A DNA stretch of 64,000 nt, taken from contig NC_088321.1 of assembly GCF_910592395.1 (NCBI RefSeq), forward strand, positions 16,120,001 to 16,184,000, given 5' to 3'. Shown in pieces: positions 1 to 11,313 of the stretch (positions are counted from its first letter, which is position 1; each line of letters begins with the position of its first letter). Source of the stretch: Lineus longissimus (taxonomy: Eukaryota; Nemertea; Pilidiophora; Heteronemertea; Lineidae). A program made the translations under genes and the position numbers. The notes beneath the pieces are model-generated. The model saw only the letters and a program-made list of their open reading frames with translations, was not told where the DNA came from and searched no databases.

Positions 1-1993
1 CGGATAAAAATGATGCGAGTGATGATACTGGTATCTTTGAGGCAAGCGATGGATTCATTAGCCCGGCCGGGGAACGATTAGGAAAACTGAGTAGCGTTGA
101 TTCGGAAATTAGCAACGGATATCGCAAGGGGACACCGAAGTCTCTTAGCTTGGATAGTCCATTACAGTTCAGCAGACAGGAGAATATAGACTCGGAGGGG
201 AACAATTCAGCGAAAAGATTAAAGAAAAATCTCAGTGAACCAACGCCGGGTTTTGGGCGCCGGATGAGCGATTTGGATATTGAGACAGAATATCTATGTT
301 CCTATGATCCGCTATTTGGAAATATGGAGATTGTTTCTAGTCCGGATCATTCATTTTCAACGGACGCCACGCGCGATATTGCGGAGAATGAGAGTTTTAA
401 ACGCATGAGGAAGGAATCGGGTATTTTTGATGATTCGGATGGCGAGGATATGGACTCCTTGAAAAAGTTTCTGGAATTGCGGGCAATGCAGGAACATTTT
501 GCCGAAAAGGATGATTCGCCCTCTGGTGTGGAAAGTGTGAATTATAATGTCCCACCTGGCGCTGCAAGGAACAGTGCACCAGCTGGTGGCAGCTCCAAGA
601 ACTTTAACTATAAAGTTCCCTCTGGTGGGAATTCTGTGAACTTTCAAGTACCACTTGAAAAGAGTTCGGTGAACTTTTGTAATCAGAATAATGATGGAGA
701 TAATTGCAATAGTTATGGACCTAATTTATGCAGGCATTCTGATACAGGCCCAGCTGGTCGTTCAAGTAGGCCTAGTGCTGGTAGCAACAGAACAGTGTGT
801 ACCGCTCACGACTCGGGAATTGATCCAGGGACTGAATATGTAAATGCCACATCTGGGGGACGAGGATCAAACACCTGGGGACGAGGTGATCCAGCTTGGG
901 ATGTAGGTTCGCATGGAGTAGTGGAGACATGTGATATTGATAGATGTGAATCGGATCGGATTAAACAAGGTGTGTTTGATGGTGATAAGTTTGGATTAGG
1001 TGAAGTAGGCAAAAACGGAGTGAGGTTGGAAAGGCGTGATTTGGACGGGTCACCGCGAATCAGCCAGACTGATAGTGGAGTGAAATGGTCAAAACATGAC
1101 CAAACTTGGATCAGTAGGTTTGATGTAACGGCAACAGAAACTGATGCCTTATTGGATAACACTGATCACTATTTTCCAGAAACGGAAAAACCTGAGCGTC
1201 ACTTTGGAGTGAATTCGGCCGTCAGCGACGCCGATGCTTTTGAGGATTTATCTGAGCGTGAAGACAGCGAGGTATTCCTGGACGATTCTGCTGCAGCGTT
1301 GTTAGGAAGTGCCGCGGGAAGTCGAAGATCGAGCGCCAAATTCAGCGCAAGTAGCGTGAGAACTTGGAGCAGTCTTGGGAGCCGCAGTAGCAAGTCGGAT
1401 TATGGGAGTACGTCAGACCCTGGAGTAACTTTCGGAGATTATGTTCGAGACTTATTCATACATGTCAGACGTCACAACGGTGAGATCGTAGTTTTGCGGA
1501 AGACGTTCCTCCAGGATAAAATGTCGAGACTTGGCATCAAGATGGAGAAAGCGAGTCAGAAGGAGATATTTTATACGACAGCGGGCCGCATCAGCATCCA
1601 GGTAACAGTTAAATTCACAATTAGTTTGTAGTTTTGAAGGGGGTACGCTGTTTGTAATTACTGGTGGTCCAGGAAAATAGAATTGCAGTTATACACAATA
1701 CTGTAGTGTTGGTCAGTGGATGCAAGAGCAAGCCCATGCTCCTGACCTGGCCTGGCTATAGGAGAAGTTCCTATATCTATGCTCTATAGAGCCAGTTTCT
1801 ACTCTATAGAGGATTTATAACTGATCATTTTATCTTCATCTAGGTTGATTCGTTCCCGGAGTTTTTGGAAGACGGGACGAGGGTGATTGACGAGGATGGG
1901 TTCGTACAACTTCTCGGAGGACGATATGAGATTTCGCAAGATTTGCTGGACTCAGCCGATCGTCTTTGTAAGAAGATTGACGAGGTTAAAGAG
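1..1993 (+). CDS. Unrecognised acidic low-complexity protein, 5'-partial, two visible exons
   Basis: The reading frame is open from base 3, so the start lies before the window. Exon a runs to 1601 (donor GTAACA) and exon b is 1844-1993 (acceptor TCTAG, donor GTAGGT); both junctions are phase 0. About 583 residues are visible. The first 440 or so are rich in Ser, Asp, Gly and Asn and look disordered, with three loose repeats of a VNxxVPxG type near bases 535-660. The last 110 residues (bases about 1430-1993) look folded, with mixed hydrophobic and charged residues from FGDYVRDLF to DEVKE. I recognise no family. The second exon has no stop before a good donor, so further exons are expected downstream. 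If the intron were retained the frame would stop at 2119. The phase fits BNIP2 exon 2 at 13397, so it could be the N-terminus of a longer PRUNE2-like form, but nothing proves that. Confidence 0.6.
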
Positions 1994-2872
1994 GTAGGTT
2001 GGAATCTATTCCACTTTTGTAGACCAGAAGCATTTACAGGGTCAGGGCATGTCAAGGCTTGTCGATTTCATTTCAACACCGTCTTGTCAGAGGCCGTCTT
2101 TACTGAAATCCAAAATTGATCTACGAAGTATCCCATAATAAACAAGTTACAACCATTTTTTTGTAAAGTGCGTCTTTTTTGGTACATACTATAGCTAGTT
2201 TCTAATATGACATGTTTTCTGGTAACAAATAGGGAGGGAACGATGTCGTCCAATGATGTTCTATTGCCTGAGCAGGAGGTTCTATTCAGACACTTTTTGG
2301 CATGTTTAACACCGAACGTAGAATCAACGTTTGGCCTCACCAGCATAAAATCAATATCCTTGCAGAATCGACCGCAATTTTCTATAGATTTTTCCGATGT
2401 AAGTGATATGACAAATTCCTTGATGATATAACCCAGCATGACCATTGTCATCTTTGTCAAGGTATAGTCCGGACATCGGCCTTATCACACCCAACAGCTG
2501 GTGCCAATCCTATGTTTCATCTAACAATCTTCAGACTGACAACCTAAATCCAGGGATACAAATTATTGTGTTTGAATGAGGTCAGCCGGTGTGTGTCAAG
2601 TTTTTTGCGGTGACCTGCCCTTGATTTCAATGCAGAATTGTCACATGGTTGCTGTACGCTTTCACCACAATGGACGCTTATTCTGATGTTCAGATATTGG
2701 TAATATCTCACCCAACACCTGGCGCTACAATCTGATATGTATTTCTGGAGATTGACGGTATAAAAGATGTCCATCATGTCCAGGGTTGGGATACCCCAAG
2801 GTTTGTTTACAACAGCTAATGAGACTGCTTGGAAAACAACTAAGTTAAGTTCATATCCTAGTACTTATTGTC
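1994..2872. other. Non-coding gap between convergent genes
   Basis: No exon could be supported on either strand. The stretch would hold the intron or 3' end of the plus-strand gene and the 3' UTR of the minus-strand ankyrin/Mab-21 gene. Short open frames (plus 2207-2431, minus 2068-2460) overlap each other and show no domain. Two diverged copies of a segment around a cacccaacaNctgg core occur near 2478-2540 and 2698-2757. I saw no clear AATAAA for the minus-strand gene. Confidence 0.4.
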
Positions 2873-5800
2873 CTATTTCCTATCTTCAATCCTTCTAAGT
2901 GCGATCATCAAATGTTCAGGATGTTTTTCTTGACGCTTGCATTTCCCGCATAAGTCGTAATCTGGGCAGACATGGCATGTGTAGCGGACTCCTCTTACTG
3001 GGCCGTAACATCCGTCGCACATGACACCAGGGTGGATCGTGCCGACATCACAGCTGTCCTCATTCGGCTTTTCTGCACTAGTGTTGTCTGTCAGATGGGA
3101 AGTTCGGGGTGCCACTGAAATTATATGAATGAGAAGGCATAAGTTGCTTCAAGACTGTTATGTAGGTTTATCCACCTTCAAAATGTTCCTAAACCTAGTC
3201 ACACACTTGAACACAGTCATTGGTAGTCCCTGGCTGTTTTATTGACACCTTAAATCATTTTCATCTTTTAAACTGGACATTGCCTCTCCGCAAAAATTTT
3301 CATTGTGCCATGATAGCAGATACGTCAGACTTCCCCTGTGGATTGCAGGAACGCACATGCTCACATTCCCCAAGATTGCCACTCTTTGCTCCCAAGAGGG
3401 GCCAGATTTGGCCAGAAGACAATGACGATTAGGCAGCCAAACTGGGGCAAGAAGAGCAAGCTAAGGTCAACCTGCTGACTTCATAACCAGACCAGCTTAT
3501 GTTTGAACGAATGTCTGATGCAAAGAAGATGAAGAACTGTACACAACTGAGCATAATGGTACCTGGCTATTTCATTAAGTTTTTCGCTGATAATTGTGAC
3601 ATTCTTGTCAAATGGAAGTGCTGCGAAGAGATCGAAGCAACTGTACTGATGTAAAAATCAACTTACCATCCCAGAGTTTCTTCTCCGGCATATCATCTGG
3701 TTCAGCAACCTCGATGCATCTGTATACCGATGTTGCTTTCCGTTGATTAACGATAGAGGTCACCACTTCTTCATCCCCTACCCCATCTGGGTCATTCTGG
3801 CAGTCACGGATTTCAGTCTCACGGCATCTGTACTCCGACGTTGGTTTGCGTTCTTTAATGTTGACCTCAGCTTCATCTCCTGTCGACTCTGGGTCGTTCA
3901 GGCAATCTCGTGAATACAGCGCATGCACAAATCTCTTCATGATCTTAGCAACCCTGGCACACTTGGAAAGGTTCAACTTGTGTCCAGCCAAGGCACTCAC
4001 CTTGGGCATGAAGTAGAGAGGAATGCCCACATGGCCAATGGATTCCTCTGACAAACCTTCCTCAACCTCATCAAACACTCGACAGACCATCTCACCAAGA
4101 CTCAGGTCGGAGCAGCGGAATTCTTCTACATTCTTGAAGAAGGTCATCTTGAGCATGTAGCTTGTGACGTACTTGCTAATTTTCTTTGGATAGGATCCCT
4201 CGTCTGTGATCATGATGCGACACACGTCTGGATCCCTCAGACACTTTGCCAACACGTACACATCCTTTACTCGCTTCTCCAGATGCTGCATGTGATAGGT
4301 CTCAAGGTGTGGAAATGATATCTTCCACAAGGTGCGAAGTTCGTCTTTTGTAAACTGCTTTGCCAAATCACTGCGGACATGTGGTGGTTTGGGAACCAGA
4401 TAGTAGCCATGTTGTCGTAGTTCCTCAGGACTCAGCAGCCAGGTTCGTTTGATTCCACCTTTTGGCCAGCTGTTTTCAACATGAAGGCCCGGCACCACAT
4501 CCACTGACATGTATATGTGACCTTCTCTATTTGCTCCAGTCCATTGAACCAGGAGTGGTGACGTAGCCTTTCTATTTGAGTCCTTGATCTCTGGTTGGAT
4601 TGAACGGATTTGTAAATAACCCATTTCGACGCAGAAACCTTCAGCATTGTTGGTTACTCTTTGTTCTAGTCCTTTCAGAAGACCTCGGGAAATAGTCGTA
4701 TGAAAATGCTTGCTCCCTCTATTGCCAGTGAGTGATTGACTTGTTTCATCGAGGTCATCGTAATGGCAATAATCATGCTTTGCACACACTATGTTGTTTT
4801 GTTCTGTTGTGGTGAGCTTGGCTACCTCCACAAGGAAGTCCAGTTCATCTGGCAAACCAACTTTAGTTCCTTCCCATGCACTTCCACAGCCAATTACCTT
4901 TGAAAACAATGCCATTTCCTTGCCAATGTTGAATAGCAACATCATAAAATCGTCACGTATTCTTTCACAGTTTGGGATGCTCTTCACGTCACCGAGTCCT
5001 GGGGTGCTCAGTAAAGCTTCCATACTCTGACGGGGTAAGACTGGTTCAAAGTCATGGCCGACTCTTTCTATCACTTTTTCTGCAGTTCGCGTTTCGTGTA
5101 GTGTGTGGTATTTAACACAGGTTCTTAACGGGAGGTATTCAAAGGGTAGCTTGTTATTTGAATCGAGTTCGTTCACATCACTGCCGTCAATAATCAACAA
5201 CCGTACAATGTCAAGATTTCCAACCTGGCAAGCAGAGGTCAGGTTTGAGAAAATGTTTGTGTCGTTTTCATGTCGTTGGACCCCAACATTTTGTTTGTCA
5301 TTTCTGTTTGCACCATTGGATAGCAGTGTTTGCAACATGTCAGTACTTTCACACACCGTGATGTACTTCATTATCAGTGTGTCTGACCTAAATGGCTGTT
5401 TTGGCACATGGATTCCAAAGTCATGAGCAATTCTGGTTGCTTTTTCATCCAAATATTCCCGGTACATATTACCTTTCTTTATTTTTGTACTGACAGCTGC
5501 ACCTGCCTCTATCAAGACTTTTAGTCTGTCGTTATCTTCTCTTACTATGGCGTTATTGAGTGCGTTTACCCTCCCGTAATGAGTCCCTATTGCCTTATCA
5601 GCTCCACAGTCAATCAGACACTGCACCATCTCAGTGTCACCAAGTCTGAGGGCCTCAAGTAATGGTTCAATACCTTGAATGCGTTCAGAATTTGGTTTGG
5701 CTCCAAATTTTAATAGGTACTTAAGTTGGTCTACACCTGGCAGGAATATGGGCATCCCTATCCCCTTTTCTTGAGTTTTATTCAAGTCTGCACCCAGGCT

Positions 5801-7453
5801 ATGTAAGGTTTGAACCATCTTGGTGTCGGAGTGTTCCACAGCAATATGAACAGGTGCTACCTGATCATGTCCTGAATTGAGGTCTGCACCAGCTTCCACT
5901 AAAGTTGTTATGATGTCATCAGTCATGTCAGTTAGTGTGGTTGTAAACCCGTCAGTGTCTGCTTTTTCTTTGTTGGACAAAATGTTGCTCAGAATTGTTT
6001 GTCCTGCAAGTCCGTTTTTTTTATTGACGTCTGCTCCCAAGTTGGCTAACACTTTCACCATATCTGTATCACCTCGTGCGACTGCGTTTTGAAGTACAGA
6101 GAAAGAGTTATACTTGACATTGATATCAGCACCTAGTCTCATTAACTCCTGTAGTGTTTTTTTCATATTTGACAAGCCCCAAAGATTTTGGTTGGCGAAT
6201 GCATGACTCGTAGAATTTGCATAGCAGCCACACAGAACTGTGATATCAGTGGTTCCACATGGTATCACAGTGTCAGTCTCCTGCCCAGTTCCTGCAACAA
6301 CTGCTGCAATGATCTCCTCATTTCTCTTTCTAACTGCTAGTTCCAATGTTGTCATCTGACCATCATATCTTGCGTTGATCTTTGCCCCACATTGCACCAA
6401 GTGTTGAAGACGGTCGAGGTCAAATTCATGATCTTTGCATATTGCTGTCATGATTGGTGGCCAATTGTTTATCAAGGGTGTTGGGGTTGCAATGTTGATT
6501 TCGTGCTTCATTAAACAGTTCACTATGTCAAGCTTCTCGGATGCCACAGCTTCATGAATAGCACAGAGGAAGGTGCAAGGAAGGTTAAAATCAGCTCCTA
6601 AGCCAGCTAGCAAGGTGAACGTATCCAAGTCAGATTTCATCTGCATTGCAAAGTTAACTAATGAATTATGTTTGCAGCCAAAGCTGTGAATATCTGCCCC
6701 ATGTTTTAGTAAAATCTGTACAATCTCGAGATTACCTGTTTTCACTGCAGTATGCAATGGAGGGACATAATCAAAGGTGGCATGGACGTCTGCTCCCAAA
6801 TCCACCAGATGTTTCGCTATCTTCTTCTGTTGATCCCGAATCGCTATAATCAGTAGTGATACGCCAGTAAGTTTATCCTGTGCTAGCTCTCTTCCTGAGT
6901 AAGCTAATATTTTCACCACCTGAATATCATTGGTACTTATCGCCCGATGAAGCTGCGTCACGTTCTCATCAAATCTTGCATTAACGTCTGCTCTCCATTC
7001 AACTAGACAGTCAATGACTTCTATCAACTTCTCCTCCGGGTACTTTCCCTTTCCGTGTATCACAGCCATGTGTAACGGTGTCTTTCCTTCGGAGTTCTTG
7101 GCATTGATGTTTGCTCCTAACCTAGCCAAACAGTTGATGAGCTCTATCACCTCCTCTGGGGTCTTTCTTGATTCAAATGTCATCGCAAAGTGTAATGGTG
7201 TCATTTTGTTGTGGTCCGTGGCATTGACCTCCGCCCCTAACCCCGCCAAACGTTCAATCATTTTTATATTCCCATTGCGTCCAAAGAAATGTATAATTCT
7301 GAGGCCCGCCCTACCGATGCACGTATTCAAGTCCGTTCCATCCTGAACCCACATCTCAGCCAATCTTGTTACCTGTAAGTCGTCTCTTTTCATCGCTTCG
7401 TCCGCCATTTTCTGCATATTCACGCCTACTAAAATATGGCGGAAAATGCTCAA
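2873..7453 (-). CDS. Ankyrin-repeat cGAS-like (Mab-21) nucleotidyltransferase with C-terminal ZZ zinc finger
   Basis: Two exons, 7453-3667 and 3114-2873, join in phase 1 (donor GTAAGT, acceptor TTTCAG) to give 1342 residues. Residues about 45-790 are degenerate ankyrin repeats, with at least ten TPLHxAx-type helices. Residues about 820-1170 are a Mab-21 domain of the cGAS family. It has the GSAWEG turn at 857-862, acids E870 and D872 (ELDFLV), and the third acid D985 in SVDVVPGL. Downstream follow YYLVPK, WKISFPHLE and TSYMLK blocks that match the cGAS C-terminal lobe. The zinc-ribbon insert of vertebrate cGAS is not seen. Residues about 1185-1255 are a linker with an internal repeat. The end is a ZZ finger (CDGC, CHVC, DLCGKC, HPEH) close to that of p62. 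By family, it should make a cyclic or linear oligonucleotide second messenger when it binds a ligand; this is inference. The start is the first ATG of the open frame. If the intron is retained, a 1281-residue form without the ZZ finger results. Confidence 0.85.
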
Positions 7454-8584
7454 GATTGGTTAAGAATCAATAACTTGTGTTGATTGGTCGATGATAAGGT
7501 GATAACATCAGTCCTAGTGGCCTAGTACCAGAGACTACCACTGACATGTTTAGGCCAATGAATTTGTGTCACATTGACAAGTAAAGTGGTACTTGAAGAC
7601 ACAATAAAACATAGAAGGTAATGCGGGGCCTTAGGATAGACCACTGCATGTTCCTATGCTTAAAAGAACCTCCCCCTCCCCCCATTGGGGAAACTCAATA
7701 CACAAGACCCTCCAAACTTGAGCTCTGACCAACCAAATCCACCTCTAATTGTTTTATTTCATAGGGATTTCGCCATTATTTTTTAGTGGACTGGACCTTT
7801 TGGTTGCAAGGGGGAGGGAGTTGCAAAAAAACACGTACTCTGTGCTGTATTTCTTTTCCCAATATCCACAAGTTACAGGAGGTACACTGCATGTCTTGTC
7901 ATTTGAAGCCATCAATATAAAAGTGCATTGATTATTGTGATATTGATCCCGACAGGTGATCAAATATACATGTACACTGATGTACACATTTAGTGAAGGA
8001 GTTAAGAATATCGGAGGGTCAACCGTGGAGAGCGACAATGCCTTTGCTTCCTTATCTTCAAGGTTAACTGAAAAAATGGCTTTTGGCTAGTCATCCGTAG
8101 AGGCACAGGGGAAGCGGAATATCATATCTTGAACTGTACAGTAGTGACATCTATCCAGACCAATGTCGAATCAAATTATCTCTGAGTATCAGATAAACTC
8201 CCCCCCCCAGGGTTCACCAACAGCACAATGAAATACTAGACAGTTTCTAATCAGTATTGATCTTGTGACACACTTGCGCGGTGAGTTTCATCAACTTTGC
8301 CTTGTCGACTGGTGACTCGCTCGCTGATTTTGCTCCGCCCTTCCTTTTAGCTCAAGGACACGAACTACCATGATTTGGTGCTGACTGTATGCAATGTGCA
8401 ATACATCCCAACAGAAATGTAAACACAACCATGTGTTCTTTCCAGGAACAAATTATATTTGAATAAATGAGTCATCGTACTATTTAGGGTCCACCCCACA
8501 CGTGTTTCAGAGAATTCTATCAGCATTTACTGTCCCAGTGTTGCATTCAATAGACCTGCCCTAAAAATAGTCCCGGTTTTGGAA
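7454..8584. other. Upstream region of the ankyrin/Mab-21 gene
   Basis: This is non-coding space between the minus-strand start at 7453 and the next candidate plus-strand exon. It should contain the promoter and 5' UTR of the ankyrin/Mab-21 gene. There are C-runs near 7668-7682 and 8201-8208. I saw no clear TATA box or conserved coding exon. Confidence 0.35.
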
Positions 8585-8653
8585 ATGACTGAGGTGCTGC
8601 ATCTTCCTGTGAATATCCACGGTCAGAAGACGTTCAGTTACCATGACTACCTG
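8585..8653 (+). CDS. Candidate alternative first coding exon of the BNIP2-like gene
   Basis: An ATG at 8585 opens 23 codons (MTEVLHLPV... to HDYL) that end exactly at a strong donor, GTAAGG, in phase 0. The next BNIP2 exon that accepts phase 0 is at 13397, so the two could be joined in frame. The start context is gaaATGa. This is a prediction from splice grammar only; it could equally be chance, since 69 bases is short. Confidence 0.3.
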
Positions 8654-11313
8654 GTAAGGTTTTATTTCGGTTAATTTTTGTCATTTATGGTGGAAGGGGA
8701 TCATTTGCTTTGTGTCCTTGGCCTAAAAATAAAGATTTGGGTTTCTACGCTGATATCAACTATTTAACCCCGGTCTGTCCTGAAACTTTCAGTAGATCTT
8801 AGATATAGTCTGAACCAGCGCTGCAATCTGAGCATCTCAGACCGGGACCCATTTTAAACTTAGGTGTGAGGCAAGTTAGACAAAGAGACCTGCCTAAGGC
8901 TAATGCCGATAGTGGGGATTGAACCTGGGACCTCTTGACTGCTGGTCGAGAGCCCGAGCCAGTACATCACAGTGGCTCCTTGCCTGTCCTGATCTTCCTC
9001 TCTATCACTGGCTATTCACAGATGATGACATCATAGGATGGAAATTCAATATCTCTTCTCAATGCTCCAAAATATTTCACCAATTTGTTCACATTATTAT
9101 CTCAGCCCCAGAAGTATTATAATTTGGCTCCCTCCGGGATATTTTTGGGGATCATGCGGTATTGTTGTAGCAAGAAGAAAAATATTGGTTTAAAACATGT
9201 TCATGCAAGAATGAATGGTTCATTGCGTGGTTGTTGTATTTGAATGCGATTGTGTTCTGAGTGTAAATTGGTACACAATATGTTGGTTCGAGGTGAAAAT
9301 TGTTGGAACAATGGATATGAGGAACAGTGCTCAGAACCCATGCGGTTCTCTTGTAGGATGGAGTACTGGTTCGAAAGCTCCTGCCTTGGTCTTCTTTTAA
9401 TTGGCTTTTTCACAAAATATGATATTTTTTGTCAGTGATGAGTTGTGGTGATACCGATGGTTAACAGTTAGTGTAATTGTCCGAACTCTGCAACAAGTAC
9501 AAATTCTAACAAGTGGTTTATCATTTATGGAACACCCAGTACAAATTCTAACAAGTGGTTGTAACACCTGTGGATCATTTCCAGAACTCCTTACATTCCC
9601 CATTTCTACCTGTTGTATTGAACGACCGACCGACAACAATACAAATCTCGTTCAGCTGTGGACAACCACTAGCCTGAATATACACAGGATTATAAGACTG
9701 CAAAGTGATTGGTTAATACCTATATTCCTGTATTTATACCGTGAACACACATTCCTTGATTACTCTGTTTATGGACCTCTGTGGTCAAAAACAAGAGAAT
9801 TTGTGTACTTGGATGTCAGTTCACCAGTTCACAAGGATATAGAGAGGTTTAAAGATTTCTGTTGTGTTGTGATAATTTCTGAAAGGAGGACTTGTCTCAG
9901 TGATTGAAATTTGAGTCACTACCGTGTCCTAGTGTTTACTCTCTGGCTACTGGTCTGTCTACTATATCTTGATATTATACTTGTACGTGAAGATAGTTTT
10001 TGCGTCATGAGTCGTTGTCTCGAGGCCCCTCTCTGTATCGGACACCAAGGATGTGACTTTGTCCTTTGATGTGAGTTCAGTAGTTCACAAGGACATCCAG
10101 AGAGGTTTGATATTTCTGATGTGTTTGAATCATTTCTAAGTTGAGGACTGGTGTCATCATTGTATTGTGATTGAAATTTGAGTCAGTGTTTTATTTCCAT
10201 TGTGCTTTTTTGCTGCCGATCAATCAGATATATTGATCATGCACAGAAAGGTACATGTAGGTTTAGTTTTAGAGTAGTGAGGAAAAAGGTCATCATGTTT
10301 GAGTTCTGAGTTGATATTTTGGAAAGGATATCTGGGGGGAAATTGTGATCGATTTTTTCGAAGAAGTTTGTTTGGGGGCTGACCAGTCATGCGTTTCACC
10401 TGGAACAAAGGGTCACACTAATGGCATTGTCCGAAGTTGGCTTAGCCCTTCTGAAATGTTCTGAGTGTGTGCATTTTATTTTTTGGGGCTCTGATTCGTC
10501 TTTGTTAGAAAGGTCCATGACAGGCTTTTGGTTTAAGACTGGTAAAGGTACCTAAATGGGTTAAACAGAAGTTTTGTCAAGGTTTGATAACCCAGTTGTT
10601 GGTATCAGTCGCCCTTATCGGGTCATGATACACGAACCTTCAAGTGGGAATGCATGCCTTGATTGCGATAATCAAACTTGTCAGATTGTATTGGTCCCAA
10701 AACATGAAATATCAATTAGGCATGTTATGGGAGAAGACGTGTTCGTGCTCACGTATCTGATAAATAATTCGATCAAAATATTGCGTGGAAATATCGATTG
10801 GAGGTTCCAGGTTTGTTGTGGCTGTTTTCATCTGTTTATCAGCGATTTTTACGTTGGCCCTGTCTATCTATCATTGGCTTTCCATGGTCATTTTCTCTGA
10901 CCAAAAACGTTGATTCTTTTGTCTTTAAAAGGACGTTGTGATTGTCTGAACACATATTTTCATTGACCTTTCACTTTCAGTTCAACAACTTGAATACGGA
11001 TGTTTGAGGGATCTGTGTGGATTCACCAGATTCTTATTGCAAATGCATCTCATGATCCCAGTGATGGAAACAAGAGATTTTAGATTAAGGATACAAAACA
11101 TGAATAATTGTTTGAAAAACTCGCGCTGTTGAAATAATTCTGGCTGGAGTGTTGATCAGAATATTGCCTGGAACAGTTTTTGAAAAAAAATGGCTCAACG
11201 ACCTTGACCTTACAATTAGTAACCTTGACTTGACCTTGAAATTGACAGATTTAGCATCTGTAGCCTTGAAATCGACACATATCTAGGATTAAAAATAACG
11301 TGGATCTATAACA
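8654..11313 (+). other. Non-coding region upstream of the BNIP2-like gene, with diverged duplications
   Basis: Besides the SINE-like copy, I see a short direct repeat (acaaattctaacaagtgg) near 9498 and 9541. There is also a diverged pair at 9777-9920 and 10026-10185 that share a ttcacaaggayat core and a common ending, tgattgaaatttgagtca. An open frame at 10574-10900 shows no domain. I find no supported exon. Confidence 0.35.
8820..8990 (-). mobile_element. tRNA-derived SINE-like copy, minus strand
   Basis: Read on the minus strand, the segment has a B-box-like GGTTCAATCC (plus-strand 8916-8926), preceded by an A-box-like stretch and the usual tRNA spacing. It is followed by an unrelated body. 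The cloverleaf is decayed, so it is not a functional tRNA gene. No target-site duplication was identified. Confidence 0.4.

Noticed and set aside
3608-7453. Single-exon 1281-residue reading of the ankyrin/Mab-21 gene as the main form
   Set aside because: A strong donor at 3666 joins in phase to an exon that encodes a perfect ZZ finger, so the spliced form is preferred. The unspliced form is kept only as a possible isoform.
10574-10900. 108-codon plus-strand frame upstream of BNIP2
   Set aside because: No domain, no convincing splice borders in a useful phase, and no similarity to the BNIP2 family.
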